Below, piece after piece: positions 21,991 through 32,216 of a DNA stretch of 64,000 nt. Under the pieces are notes generated by a model that was not told where the DNA came from, searched no databases, and saw only the letters and a program-made list of their open reading frames with translations. This DNA is from Rheum nobile (Eukaryota > Streptophyta > Magnoliopsida > Caryophyllales > Polygonaceae): contig WOAB01000159.1 in the NCBI GenBank assembly GCA_027886185.1, positions 2,976,001 to 3,040,000 of the forward strand, in the 5' to 3' direction. How positions within the stretch are numbered: position 1 is the first letter of the stretch; the number at the start of each line of letters is the position of its first letter. Position numbers and translations under genes: made by a program.

Positions 21991-24900
21991 GTGTATGTCA
22001 TGACACAAAAGTACGTGCCAACGTACTACAGAAATCAAATGCGAATCGAGATCGCAATGGCGCGTCAAGGCTCCAAAACACCTTTGGAGTTCTTCTCTCA
22101 GTTGGAGGACATGTACTACAAAGCCACCATCAGTGTCGCCCCATCCACACTGCGAATGAAATTTTTAAGTGGCTTGAATGTGTCTATCCGTGACCAACTC
22201 GAGATATTGCCAATCAAGGATCTGAATACCTTGACTCACACCGCGATGCAAATCCACAACCAACAAACGCGTCGCCGGCAATCCTCTTGGCAAACCTCAA
22301 GTCAACGAAGGTATGACTCCAACTCTGGTCAATCCCCTACTACTAATGTGCGCGGTCCACCTACAGGAACCACTACATCAAATCAAAGCCAACAGGGGAA
22401 GATCGCGACATCTCCCACCAATGCTCCTCGCGCGCCGCCAACAAAGGGCTCAGCACCAGCTACTGAGTGCGCGCGTGACTTGGAGTGTTTCAAGTGTGAA
22501 GGACGAGGGCACTACAAGAGAGATTGCCCAAACAACAAGAAAGTCCTTTTCTCCAGCATCGCCGCGGGATATGAGTCTTATGAGGAGGAGGACACGGCCC
22601 TTGAGACGATCGAGGAGGGATTTGAAGATGAGAACGAGGCGACTTACACTTGTGAAGCCACTGTGCTACATGAAGGCACACCTCTGAGCCTTGTCACGCA
22701 CCGTCTCCTCACTGTCAATGAAGCAACCCTTACGGACCAATGCGAGAATCTCTTCCACACGCGTTGCTTGGTCAAGACCGCGTCCTTGAGTATAATCATC
22801 GATGGAGGCAGCTGCTGTAATATCATCAATGAAAAGGTGGTCAACCACTTCAACCTGCCAACCACTCCTCACCCACAACCCTATGGGCTACAATGGATTT
22901 TATCGAGTTCTGGTAACACTGTAACTCGTCAATGCCTTATTTATTTCTCCATTGGCCAGTATTCAGATTCAGTCCTTTGTGATGTCATTGCAATGAACGC
23001 CACACATCTTTTGTTGGGGTGCCCATGGCAATTCGACAGGCGCGTTCTTCACGATGGTTATTTAAAAACTTATGTGTTTACTTACCACGGGAAACGTGTC
23101 ACGTTCTTACCAATGTCTCCTTATGAGATTTTACAGGATCAGGTTGAGCGTGATCGCCAAAAGGCTTTGGAAGCAGCCAAGACCGCGTCCCATCCGACGC
23201 GTTCCAAACCAGATACTGGGGGTTCTCCCAACACCCCAGGCACAAGTACCAGAGGACCGCGTTCTCCCAAAGAGCTAGAAGGTGTTTCCAACAACAAAGA
23301 GCCAAATGAGAGAACGCGTAGCAAGGATGGTTCAACGGCCGCGTTAAAAGGAACCTGTGAGCACATATTGCTTCTTGCCCTCCCAAGCGACCTCACTGCT
23401 ACTTTGAGCGGCAAGGCACCATGTTTCCTATTGGTGCCCACGCGTTGCATCCCAGAGATCCCCATCACGGATGCTTTGCCTAGTGCCATCGCCGCGTTGC
23501 TCGCTGAGTTCAACGATATCTTCCCAGAGGAGCTTCCCCAAGGTCTTCCCCCATTACGAGGCATTGAACACCAAATTGATTTGGTGCCTGGTGCCTCTCT
23601 ACCAAATCGCGCTGCTTATCGCGCTGGACCAGAAGAAACACAGGAGTTACAGCGCCAAGTGCAAGAACTTTTGGATCGCGGCTACGTAAGGGAATCTCTA
23701 AGCCCTTGCGCGGTCCCCGTGATCCTAGTGCCAAAAAAAGATGGCTCATGGCGCATGTGTGTCGACTGCTGCGCCATCAATCAGATCACAGTGAAGTACA
23801 AGCACCCCATCCCGCGTCTCGACGACATGCTAGATGAGCTCCATGGCGTGATCCACTTCACCAAAATTGACTTGAAGAGCGGATATCACCAGATTCGCAT
23901 GAAAGAGGGTGATGAATGGAAGACCGCGTTCAAGACCAAATATGGGCTTTATGAATGGCTAGTCATGCCGTTTGGTCTCACCAACGCGCCAAGCACGTTC
24001 ACGAGGCTCATGAACCATGTGTTGAGGGAATTTCTGGGGAAATTTGTTGTAGTGTACTTTGATGATATTCTGGTGTATTCGCGTAGTCTAGATGACCATG
24101 TAAAACACCTTAGGCTTGTGTTAGAGTGCTTGAGACGCGAACACTTGTATGCCAACCTTGGTAAGTGTCGTTTTGCATCCGACACTACCAACTTCCTGGG
24201 CTATGTGGTCTCCAAAGATGGGCTCCGTGTAGATGAAGACAGGGTGAAGGCCATCAGAGATTGGCCAACGCCTACAACTCCAACAATGGTTAGAAGCTTC
24301 CTTGGATTGGCAGGCTTCTACAGGCGATTTGTTCGCAACTTCAGTTCCATTGCCACGCCTCTCCATGAGCTCAGAAAAAAAGGCACCGCGGTGAATTGGA
24401 AGGAGACCCACAATCACGCGTTCAACGCGTTGAAAGAAGCCTTGTGCAACGCGCCACTGCTACAACTACCCGACTTCACCAAGCACTTTGAAGTGGAATG
24501 TGATGCGTCAAATGTGGGGATTGGTGGAGTCCTACACCAGGAGAAGAAGCCCATCGCGTTCTTCAGCGAGAAGCTCACAGGGGCAACTTTGAATTACCCC
24601 ACCTACGACAAGGAGCTCTACGCTCTTATCCGCATGCTCAAGGCATGGCAACACTATCTCTGTCCACGCGAGTTCGTGATCCATTCAGACCACGCGGCCA
24701 TCAGCTATCTGAAGAGTCATGCCCACCTCAGTCGACGCCATGCTTGTTGGGTAGAATTCATGGAGACGTTTCCCTACGTCGTTGTGCATAAGAAAGGTAA
24801 GGAGAATGTGGTCACTGATGCCCTTTCTCGCAGGTATATTCTCCTTACTCATCTTCAATCTAAACTTATTGGCTTCGCGTTGATTAAAGATTTATACTAC

Positions 24901-25050
24901 ACTGATCTATTTTTTAAGCCAATTGTAGACCACTGCCTTAAGGACCGCGAGTTTGAAACCTACTTCTTACATGAGGGGTACCTTTACAAAGCCGGGCGCT
25001 TGTGCATTCCTAGCTCACCCATTAGGAAACTCCTCATCCAAGAAGCCTGA
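21991..25050 (+). CDS. Gypsy-2 gag end, protease, reverse transcriptase and RNase H
   Basis: A 1019-codon open frame, the longest in the window. It holds the end of the capsid domain (residues 1-90), a CCHC knuckle (C166, C169, H174, C179), an aspartic protease with IIDGGS (D271), a reverse transcriptase with LVPKKDGSWRMCVD, KIDLKSGYHQI and catalytic YFDD (residues 689-692), and an RNase H with ECDAS, the YPTYDKELYAL Glu motif, SDHAA and VTDALSR. All these catalytic residues look intact. The stop is provided by the inserted element: pol sequence ends at 25047 and the last codon TGA belongs to the LTR of the insert. The integrase follows at 30171. Translation would have needed readthrough of two upstream TGA codons, so it is probably silent today. 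Confidence 0.9.
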   Translation: MYVMTQKYVPTYYRNQMRIEIAMARQGSKTPLEFFSQLEDMYYKATISVAPSTLRMKFLSGLNVSIRDQLEILPIKDLNTLTHTAMQIHNQQTRRRQSSWQTSSQRRYDSNSGQSPTTNVRGPPTGTTTSNQSQQGKIATSPTNAPRAPPTKGSAPATECARDLECFKCEGRGHYKRDCPNNKKVLFSSIAAGYESYEEEDTALETIEEGFEDENEATYTCEATVLHEGTPLSLVTHRLLTVNEATLTDQCENLFHTRCLVKTASLSIIIDGGSCCNIINEKVVNHFNLPTTPHPQPYGLQWILSSSGNTVTRQCLIYFSIGQYSDSVLCDVIAMNATHLLLGCPWQFDRRVLHDGYLKTYVFTYHGKRVTFLPMSPYEILQDQVERDRQKALEAAKTASHPTRSKPDTGGSPNTPGTSTRGPRSPKELEGVSNNKEPNERTRSKDGSTAALKGTCEHILLLALPSDLTATLSGKAPCFLLVPTRCIPEIPITDALPSAIAALLAEFNDIFPEELPQGLPPLRGIEHQIDLVPGASLPNRAAYRAGPEETQELQRQVQELLDRGYVRESLSPCAVPVILVPKKDGSWRMCVDCCAINQITVKYKHPIPRLDDMLDELHGVIHFTKIDLKSGYHQIRMKEGDEWKTAFKTKYGLYEWLVMPFGLTNAPSTFTRLMNHVLREFLGKFVVVYFDDILVYSRSLDDHVKHLRLVLECLRREHLYANLGKCRFASDTTNFLGYVVSKDGLRVDEDRVKAIRDWPTPTTPTMVRSFLGLAGFYRRFVRNFSSIATPLHELRKKGTAVNWKETHNHAFNALKEALCNAPLLQLPDFTKHFEVECDASNVGIGGVLHQEKKPIAFFSEKLTGATLNYPTYDKELYALIRMLKAWQHYLCPREFVIHSDHAAISYLKSHAHLSRRHACWVEFMETFPYVVVHKKGKENVVTDALSRRYILLTHLQSKLIGFALIKDLYYTDLFFKPIVDHCLKDREFETYFLHEGYLYKAGRLCIPSSPIRKLLIQEA
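25043..25047. repeat. Target-site duplication AAGCC, left copy
   Basis: AAGCC precedes the inserted element and is repeated at 30171-30175 immediately after it. Confidence 0.9.
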
Positions 25051-26405
25051 TAGACGCTGTCGAGGCGCCTAAATAAAATAATCCTAAACAAACCTAAACA
25101 AGTAGCAAAGGCAAGCAAGAGTCGAATCCCACATGGAGGAAGTAATCTTTCAGAGTGCAAAGTCGTATGTCAAAGGTAACAAAGGGGGGAATTGGTTGAT
25201 TGTTGTGAAACAAGTAAACAAAGCAAAAGGTTGAAATCAATTGGGGAAAACACTTAGCTAACCAAATATCCACCATTCATATGATTGGTCCTAGGTTATC
25301 TCTATTCCTTCATTTGATTATTCCTGTCCCTATTCTGAATTAGTTACCAGTCCTACCAGTCTAGGCAACCCTAACTATTAAACAATCCCTACCAACCTTC
25401 AAGATTTAATTCAATAGCAGCAAGAAGCATAAGAATTAATCAAGATACATGCAACATCACGAACCGCATTATTTAACATATAATCAAATCTCTTTCATAA
25501 TAAACTAGTCCTACCAGTCCTAGAATATCATGGATGTTACAACAGATAAGGAATCTCAACCCGAAATATCCAAACCCTAGCAATAGACAATTACTAATAT
25601 CAACTAGTTGGCCAAACCAGTCAAATCAATAAGAATCAATAAGAATATGCTCAAGAGAAAAGATATAATTCAAAGGAATAGGAAATAGAGTTATAACCTC
25701 ACAATCATGAATCAAATGAAGACTTCAATTGTCGGACTAAGCAAATGGTGCTTAGTTCTTCATAGTTCAAAGAAAAACAATGCTGAATGGGAAAACTGAA
25801 TTGTAACGTGATGATTAACAATGAAAGGGAAACTAGGTTAAATAACATAACCCTAAAGCTAAAGTGAAAAGATAACGAAAACAATCCTAAAAGGAAATAA
25901 AGTATAATATTCGAAATAATAAAAGAAAGAAAATCGAAAAAGGTAAAAAGAAAGAAAGTTCGGAAATCCTCGCGGGCTCGCTCCCGTGTCATTCTGCGGT
26001 CGCGGAAAGAAATCCGCGGTCGCGGAAAATAGAACTTTTCTCTCGACTTCGTGGACGCTGGGGAATTTTCCGCGAGCGCGGCATATTTTCCGCGGTCCTG
26101 GATTTTCGCCTATAGACTCGGCCGGGTCTATGCTTCGACTTGGCCGCGATCAACTCTACCTCTGTCCGCGGCCGCGGCTCCCCTTTATTCTCCTTCGTGT
26201 GGCTTTTTCCTTCTATCTTCCTTGGTCTCCTCAAGTGGTCTACTCCTCGTCTTCAATAAATCTTCGTTTAAGCTTCTCTAGACCACTGAATCTACACTTC
26301 TACTCTCCAACTCCATACTCCACAGTTGTGCTCTAAACCCATACAAATGGCACCCAAAACACCGGTAACAACTCCTAGATAAGCACTACAAAGTAGAGCT
26401 GATCA
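25048..26405 (-). repeat. 3' LTR of the gag-only element
   Basis: 1358 bp beginning TGATAGACGCTG and ending GAGCTGATCA on the plus strand. It aligns throughout with 28801-30170 with few substitutions and small indels. It contains several TCCGCGGTCGCGGA-type palindromes at 25994-26180. Confidence 0.9.
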
Positions 26406-26420
26406 AACTCCCCCATGCTT
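26406..26420 (-). other. Polypurine tract of the gag-only element
   Basis: On the minus strand AAGCATGGGGGAGTT directly precedes the 3' LTR, the usual Athila-type tract. A similar AAGCATGGGGGAGTATTC lies at about 27050-27070. Confidence 0.75.
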
Positions 26421-27199
26421 AAACCTTGCTCGTCCTCGAGTAAGCTAGAATAAAACCTACTCCTCCAATCAAAATCTCTAAGGTTTCAGGAAGCACAGAA
26501 AAATCATCTCCACCAAGAATTGTACCTAAACATTAAACTCCACGGCACCAACACAATATGTACAACACAACACATAATACAACACATGACTCAATACCAT
26601 CCAAGCTTAAAGGAAAGCAGAGTACTTTCCCCAAGCTTATCCCGAACACCATAGAGTGGATAAAAATCTAATCCTAGCCTCCATCTATCTTCTTATCGCT
26701 CCAGAGTGACCTACCCGAAACCTCCTTATATCACCTCTTCTTATGTCACCACGCCAGGTAAAATGATGATTCCTAATAATCACTCTTCTCCTTTTCACTC
26801 ATTTTGCCAAGGCGCCATTTCGGGTTTTCACCAAGCCACTCATTTCATTTTTCAATAGATGGGCTCACATATACTCACATCACTCTTGACCAATTATTAC
26901 CCCAGCCTAATGCTGGCCAAAGCCACCTGCTTATTACCTAAGCCGACCTTTCGGGTTTTCGACTTATCCCAGGATTTCTGTTTTTGCCTTTTTTTCTATT
27001 TTGGCTTTTTTTTCTTTTTCTTTTCTCCTCAACTACATAGCAAGTATAGAATACTCCCCCATGCTTAAACATTGCATTGTCCTCAATGTAATGAAAGACA
27101 AAAAAGAATGAAGCACATGGAAGGGGGAACAAAAAACTCACAACCGTCGTTGAGTTGGCTTGGACACTGAAGTTGTTGCTAGCGGTAACTCAATAAAGC
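26421..27199 (-). other. Noncoding 3' region of the gag-only element
   Basis: No retroviral domain is encoded here on either strand. The TTGAGGACAATG plus AAGCATGGGGG pair at 27050-27090 resembles the spacer downstream of pol in Athila elements. The polymerase and integrase genes expected upstream of it are absent. Confidence 0.55.
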
Positions 27200-28615
27200 T
27201 CATGTCTCTAGTGTTGTGCGGGCATCTTCAAACTCAAACTCCACCGTGCAACCAAAAGGAATCTTGCACTTCATGGTTGGTAGACCGCTGTTCACATTAA
27301 TGATTGCACTAGCCATCTTCAAAAATGGTCTACCCAACATCTCAGGGGTTGCATGTTTGTCCTGCCCCGTATCCAGCATGTAGAAATCCTCCACTTGAAT
27401 CAAGGCCTCCTTCTTGTGCTTCTCCTTTGGCCTCTTCTTGATTTTTCCCAACGCCTTTAAAAATTCTGCGCAGCGAGGGATGATGTTTGCCAGTTTGAAC
27501 AAAGGAATGTTTGCCTCGCAGTTACTGAAGGTGTCAAATAGACCCTTGTCGTTCTCCACCTTTCTAGTGTCCTTCAGAGCCTCGGGAAAGGGTGCGGGAG
27601 GCTTCAATGAACTGAGCGGGGGAAAATTGGGGCGCACATATGCGTCGTATGTAGCTTCGAGGGGGTCTTGGGCTCTAGGCGCATTTCCGCGATCGCGGAT
27701 TTGTGTCCGCGGTTGTGGAATATCTTCGATCAGCTCCCCTGGTTCAGTGCTTTTTCCGCGATCGCGGAATTCTGTCCGCGGTCGCGGAAAGGCGTCGACT
27801 TTCGGCTCTACCTCAGCGAGAACCCCATGGTCGTGGCCTTCTTCCTCGTGGTCACTGAATTCTTCCAGTTCCTAGGGCATATCTTCTTCGGAGAGCACCT
27901 CGCGGTCGTAGATATCGTCTGGAAGGCCCAGCTCCTTTAAAAGCAAACCGCGGTCGTGGCACACCTCCCGCGGTCTCGGGTTTTCTTCTTCCAACATCTC
28001 GTTGTACTCAGCTCCTGTCTCCCGTCTGAAAGTCTCGACATGCTGCTGCTCAGTACTCTGTAGGGTCATCAAGAAGACATTCTCCCTCTGATGCACTACT
28101 GGGTGAGAGAGTAGTTTTGCTGACTTCTCGGTCTCTATTTTGCTCGTTTGCTCCCTCAGATTCTTCAGGTTCTGGATGAGAAAATTCATTTCTTGAGATT
28201 GTTGGACTATCTTTGTAACGCTCTGAGTGAGAGATCGTAATGAATCCTCATAACTTGGATTGGACATCGGCGGTCTATGCTCATAGGTTGGATAGCACTG
28301 TTATGGGGTGCCCTGCTGATAGAAATCATGTGGCCCCGGGTAAGACTCCTGGTAGTCATGGAGGGTATTGATGGTCCCTATAACTCGAAATAGGGTGATC
28401 CCTCCACCCTGGGTTGTAGGTGTTTGAGTATGGGACATATCTCGGCCTCTGCGGATCAAAACCTCTTGCAGTGTTTACTGCAGCTGCATGTTCAGGAAGT
28501 CTTGGGCACTCGTCAGTGGGGTGCAGCAGATCATGACAGATTCTCCAGGGCTTAACTGGCCTTGCTGCACTTGAAGTTGGGTGATACCCCCTCTCTGGAG
28601 TAAATGCGTAGGAGT
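27200..28615 (-). pseudogene. Athila-like gag / protease-flank fragment
   Basis: Minus-strand coding remnant in shifting frames. It starts near 28610 with a knuckle in which the first Cys is Trp (WRICHDLLHPTDEC), then the Athila gag signature YSNTYNPGWRDHP. From 28267 one frame runs to 27200 with a single TAG at 27872-27874: a helical region (28260-28110), an acidic region with RDRG repeats (27985-27680), and PFPEALKDTRK through LGRPFLKMASAIINVNSG, which normally flank the aspartic protease. The protease active-site motif itself is missing between ALGKIKKRPKEKHKK and VEDFYMLD. It may still give a gag-like protein of about 220-350 residues, but no enzyme. Confidence 0.7.
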
Positions 28616-28779
28616 ATGGTTCATATCACGGCTCCTGCCAGACTTGGGAAAATCTCTCCATCTCTGAATCAAGATAAAAAAGAAAAAGAAACAAAATCAG
28701 TAGCACGGGTGTGGACCGTAAGATAGGTCCACACAAAAGTTGACAAACAAACAAACACCAAGAGAAATTAAAACTTGCC

Positions 28780-28797
28780 TCCCCGGCAACGGCGCCA
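28780..28797 (-). other. Primer binding site of the gag-only element
   Basis: On the minus strand TGGCGCCGTTGCCGGGGA, three bases after the LTR. This is the site typical of Athila-type elements, generally assigned to tRNA-Asp. Confidence 0.85.
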
Positions 28798-28800
28798 ATT

Positions 28801-30170
28801 TGATAGACGCTGTCGAGGCGCCTAAACAAAATAATAATCCTAAACAAGTATCAAAGGCAAGCAAGGGTCGAATCCCACATGGAGGAAGTAATCTTTCAGA
28901 GTGCAAAGTCGTATGTCAAAGGTAACAAAGGGGGGAATTGGTTGATTGTTGTGAAACAAGTAAACAAAGCAAAGTAAACAAAACAAAAGGTTGAAATCAA
29001 TTGGGGGAAAACACTTAGCCAAACAAATATCCACCATTCATATGATTGATTGGTCCTAGGTTATCTCTATTCCTTCCTTTGATTATTCTTGTTCCTATTC
29101 TGAATTAGTTATCAGTCCTACCAGTCCAGGCAACCCTAACTATTAAACAATCCCTACCAACCTTCAAGATTTAATTCAATAGCAGCAAGAAGCATAGGAA
29201 TTAATCAGGATACATGCAACATCACGAACCGCAGTATTTAACATATAATCAAATCTCTTTCATAATAAACTAGTCCTACCAGTCCTAGAATATCATGGAT
29301 GCTACAACAGATAAGGAATCTCAACCCGAAATATCCAAACCCTAGCAATAGACAATTACTAATATCAACTAGTTGGCCAAACCAGTCAAATCAATAAGAA
29401 TCAATAAGAATATGCTCAAGAGAAAAGATATAATCCAAAGGAATAAGAAATAGAGTTATAACCTTACAATCATGAATCAAATGAAGGCTTCAATTGTCGG
29501 ACTAAGCAAAGGGTGCTTAGTTCTTCATAGTTCAAAGGAAAACAATGCTGAATGGAAAAACTGAATTGTAACGTGATGATTAACAATGAAAGGGAAACTA
29601 GGTTAAATAACCTAACCCTAAAGCTAAAGTGAAAAGATAACGAAAACAATCCTAAAAGGAAATAAAGTATAATGTTCGAAATAATAAAAGAAAGAAAATC
29701 GAAAAAGGTAAAAAGAAAGAAAGTTCGGAAATCCTCGCGGGCTCGCTCCCGTGTCATTCCGCGGTCGCGGAAAGAAATCCGCGGTCGCGGAAAATAGAAC
29801 TTTGCTCTCGACTTCGTGGATGCTGGGGAATTTTCCGCGGGTGCGGCACATTTTCCGCGGTCGCGGATTTTCGCCTGTAGACCCGGCTGGGTCTATGCTT
29901 CGACTTGGCCGCGATCAACTCTACCTCCGTCCGCGGTCGCGGCTCCCCTCTATTCTCCTTCGTGTGGCTTCTTTCTTTTATCTTCCTTGGTCTCCTCAAG
30001 TGGTCTACTCCTCGTCTTCAATAAATCTTCGTTTAAGCTTCTCCAGACCACTTAATCCACACTTCTACTCTCCAACTCCATACTCCACAGTTGTGCTCTA
30101 AATCCATACAAATGGCACCAAAAACACCGATAACAACTCCTAGATAAGCACTACAAAGTAGAGCTGATCA
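28801..30170 (-). repeat. 5' LTR of the gag-only element
   Basis: 1370 bp, nearly identical to 25048-26405. It ends at GCTGATCA followed by the target copy AAGCC at 30171. Palindromes of the CCGCGGTCGCGG type recur at 29758-29945. Confidence 0.9.
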
Positions 30171-31432
30171 AAGCCCATGAAGGACGCGGTCATTTTGGGG
30201 TTACCAAGACACTAACAGCTCTTTGCGAACACTTCTTTTGGCCGCACATGACCACACAGGTGACGCGATATTGCACAAGTTGTGTCACGTGTCAACGCGC
30301 AAAGTCTAGTTCCCATCCCTATGGCCTCTACACGCCATTGCCCATTCCATTAGGCCCTTGGGAAGATTTGTCTATGGACTTCATCACAGGTTTGCCTCTC
30401 TCTCGTAGGGGTAAGGACTGCATCTTTGTTGTTGTGGACATGTTTTCAAAAATGGCGCATTTCATCGCGTGCAAGACCACACACACTGCTAGTGAAATCG
30501 CCGCATTGTTCTTTGACAACGTGGTCCGTTTACATGGGATCCCTAGGTCTGTTGTGAGTGACCGCGATACCAAATTCGTAGGCCTTTTCTGGAGAACACT
30601 TTGGGAAAAGTTGGATACCAAACTTTTGTTTTCTACTAGCTACCACCCACAAACAGATGGCCAAATAGAGGTGACCAATCGAACCCTAGGATCCCTCCTT
30701 AGGACCATGCTCAAATCCAACCCCAAGAGTTGGGAAGACTTACTTGCAATTGTTGAGTTTTCTTACAACAGGTCCAGGCACTCCGCGACAAAGCTCACCC
30801 CGTTCGAGGTGGTCTATGGACGAAACCCATTGACCCCACTCGACATGCTGCCGCAACCTCTGAAGGAAAATGAGCACACTAGCGCGGCCAACCAAGCTGC
30901 GATGATCTAGGATCTGCATCAGCGAACGCGGGAGCAGCTGGAGCACCACGCTGATCAATATGCAACACAGCACAACCGTGGGCGCCGCCGCGTTATATTT
31001 GCCCCAGGAGACTTGGTGTGGGTGCATCTTCGCAAAGGCCGTTTTACAGCTAAGCGCAAATCAAAGTTGGCCCAACGCGGTGATGGCCCTTTCCGTGTTG
31101 TGAAGGTCATTGGAGACAACGCCTACGAAATCGAGCTTTCACCAGACTACGGTGTCCACGTGACCTTCAACGTCGCAAACTTGGAACCATATGTGGCGCC
31201 AGAGTTCGATGATGGTGAAGCGGGGATGGTTCACAGCCAAGTGGGGGAGGGTGATGCGATCCTACCCACCATGACTGCCACAGAGGAAGAGAAAGCTATG
31301 CGCATTCGCTCAGAAGGGCCAATAACAAGATCGCGTGCCAAAGCCATCATCAACGCGACACAGTCATTGATTGTGCGCGTCGTCGCTAGCCAAGGGACGC
31401 AAGAGACCGCGTTCTCCCTCAAGCGCCTTTAG
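30171..31432 (+). pseudogene. Gypsy-2 integrase, continuation of pol
   Basis: After the insert, pol continues with the zinc-binding HHCC region (EGRGHFGVTKT, YCTSCVTCQRAKS), then the catalytic core: Asp in SMDFITGLP (30377-30379), Asp in VSDRDTKF (30560-30562) and Glu in TDGQIEV (30668-30670). The C-terminal domain follows (VWVHLRKGRF, LAQRGDGPFRVV, NVANLEPY). A TAG at 30908-30910 sits in MI-DLHQRT, after which the same frame stays open to TAG 31430-31432, about 180 bases inside the 3' LTR. CAG to TAG is the simplest explanation. There is no classical chromodomain. Apart from the stop and the insertion the enzyme looks well preserved. Confidence 0.85.
31240..31251 (+). other. Gypsy-2 polypurine tract
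   Basis: AGTGGGGGAGGG directly before the TGATGCG start of the 3' LTR, and inside the coding frame. Confidence 0.75.
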
Positions 31433-31607
31433 CCAATCCCAGAGAACGCGTTCTATGTCAAGATCCTCTCCACCATCAATTGAACGCGATCTTTGAATTG
31501 TTTTGTCATTTCTGAAACATTAGTATTTTAGTTATTTCCTTTTGGGGCGTGTGTTCTATGCGTGTCGCGTGGGCCAGCCCATTAAGCGAGACTCGGCCCA
31601 TCCGAGA
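31252..31607 (+). repeat. 3' LTR of gypsy-2, truncated
   Basis: The first 356 bp match 19093 onward closely. Homology ends after GGCCCATCCGAG, before the TATA box; the remaining approximately 410 bp and the target duplication are lost. Confidence 0.85.
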
Positions 31608-32216
31608 TTAATTGTTCCGATTAAAGCCTTGGGTGACTTTGGACGGTAACGTCTGAGGTCACTGGCGTGTGGCACTACCGACAATAAGTCGGGGGGTGTT
31701 ACAAACTCTACCCAAAACAATTGGCGCCCACCATGGGGCTAGAAGTCAAATAGATAATATTTTCTTTCCAACCAAAAACACCAAAAAACACATCATGTTC
31801 AACGACAGACCAACCATCAATGACATTGTCACATCCAAAGACGTCACCATCATAACCACAACGAGCTCTCCCCAAGACCTGACAAACCAAGCAGGTCCTA
31901 GTGGTTAGGAAGGTCAACACACCACCAACATGGCAAAACTTCGCTAAAAGATGAAAGCTTTGGAAGAGTCACTGGCGACCTAGAGGACTTAATCTGAATC
32001 GCAGCTCCAGGAGGTGCTAAAGGAGAATGAGGTGTTGCGCTCGTTAAGCACACCAAATCCACCACCAGCACCACGCTCCCGACTCCAGTACGTTAGCGGC
32101 GATCACATCGTCCAACACCTCGATCTCGAGTCCGTCGCCGTCAACCCGTCTTTCTCAACTCCAATTATGATGTAGTCATCCGGCGTTGGGGGATCTCGCT
32201 ACTCACCTTCGATGAC
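31608..32216 (+). mobile_element. Tat-like LTR end, primer site and leader fragment
   Basis: The sequence ACAATTGGCGCCCACCATGGGG at about 31718-31739 is the LTR/primer-site junction seen in Tat-lineage gypsy elements. Upstream is about 110 bp of LTR end with a GACAATAAGTCGGGGGGTG segment; downstream is a degraded leader or gag N-terminus with several stops (a KMKALEESLA coiled-coil segment is visible). It is cut on the right by the LTR of Athila-B1. Whether it belongs to the same family as the Tat-like element at 40-44 kb cannot be told because they do not overlap. Confidence 0.55.

Larger units (their letters stand above)
25048..30170 (-). mobile_element. Gag-only Athila-like retrotransposon (non-autonomous)
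   Basis: A complete 5123-bp insertion in gypsy-2, flanked by AAGCC. It reads on the minus strand: the 5' LTR is 30170-28801, the primer site is 28797-28780, the internal region is only about 2.4 kb and the 3' LTR is 26405-25048. The internal region has a shortened gag and a protease-flanking segment and no reverse transcriptase, RNase H or integrase, so it must have been mobilised by proteins of another element. The LTR pair is nearly identical, pointing to recent insertion. Confidence 0.9.
19093..31607 (+). mobile_element. Gypsy-2: Ty3/gypsy LTR retrotransposon, nested and 3'-truncated
   Basis: The element has a complete 5' LTR, primer site, a single long gag-pol frame with three nonsense codons, a polypurine tract and the first 356 bp of the 3' LTR. 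A 5123-bp Athila-like element sits inside its pol at 25048-30170. Without the insert the preserved part is about 7.4 kb. Its proteins are close relatives of gypsy-1 (same order, same FGVTKT and TDGQ motifs), and it is better preserved. The base composition of the coding part is richer in GC, with many CGCG. Confidence 0.9.

Noticed and set aside
25705..26336. Paired short frames repeated at 29470-30101
   Set aside because: They are the two LTR copies of the gag-only element; LTRs are not expected to code here.
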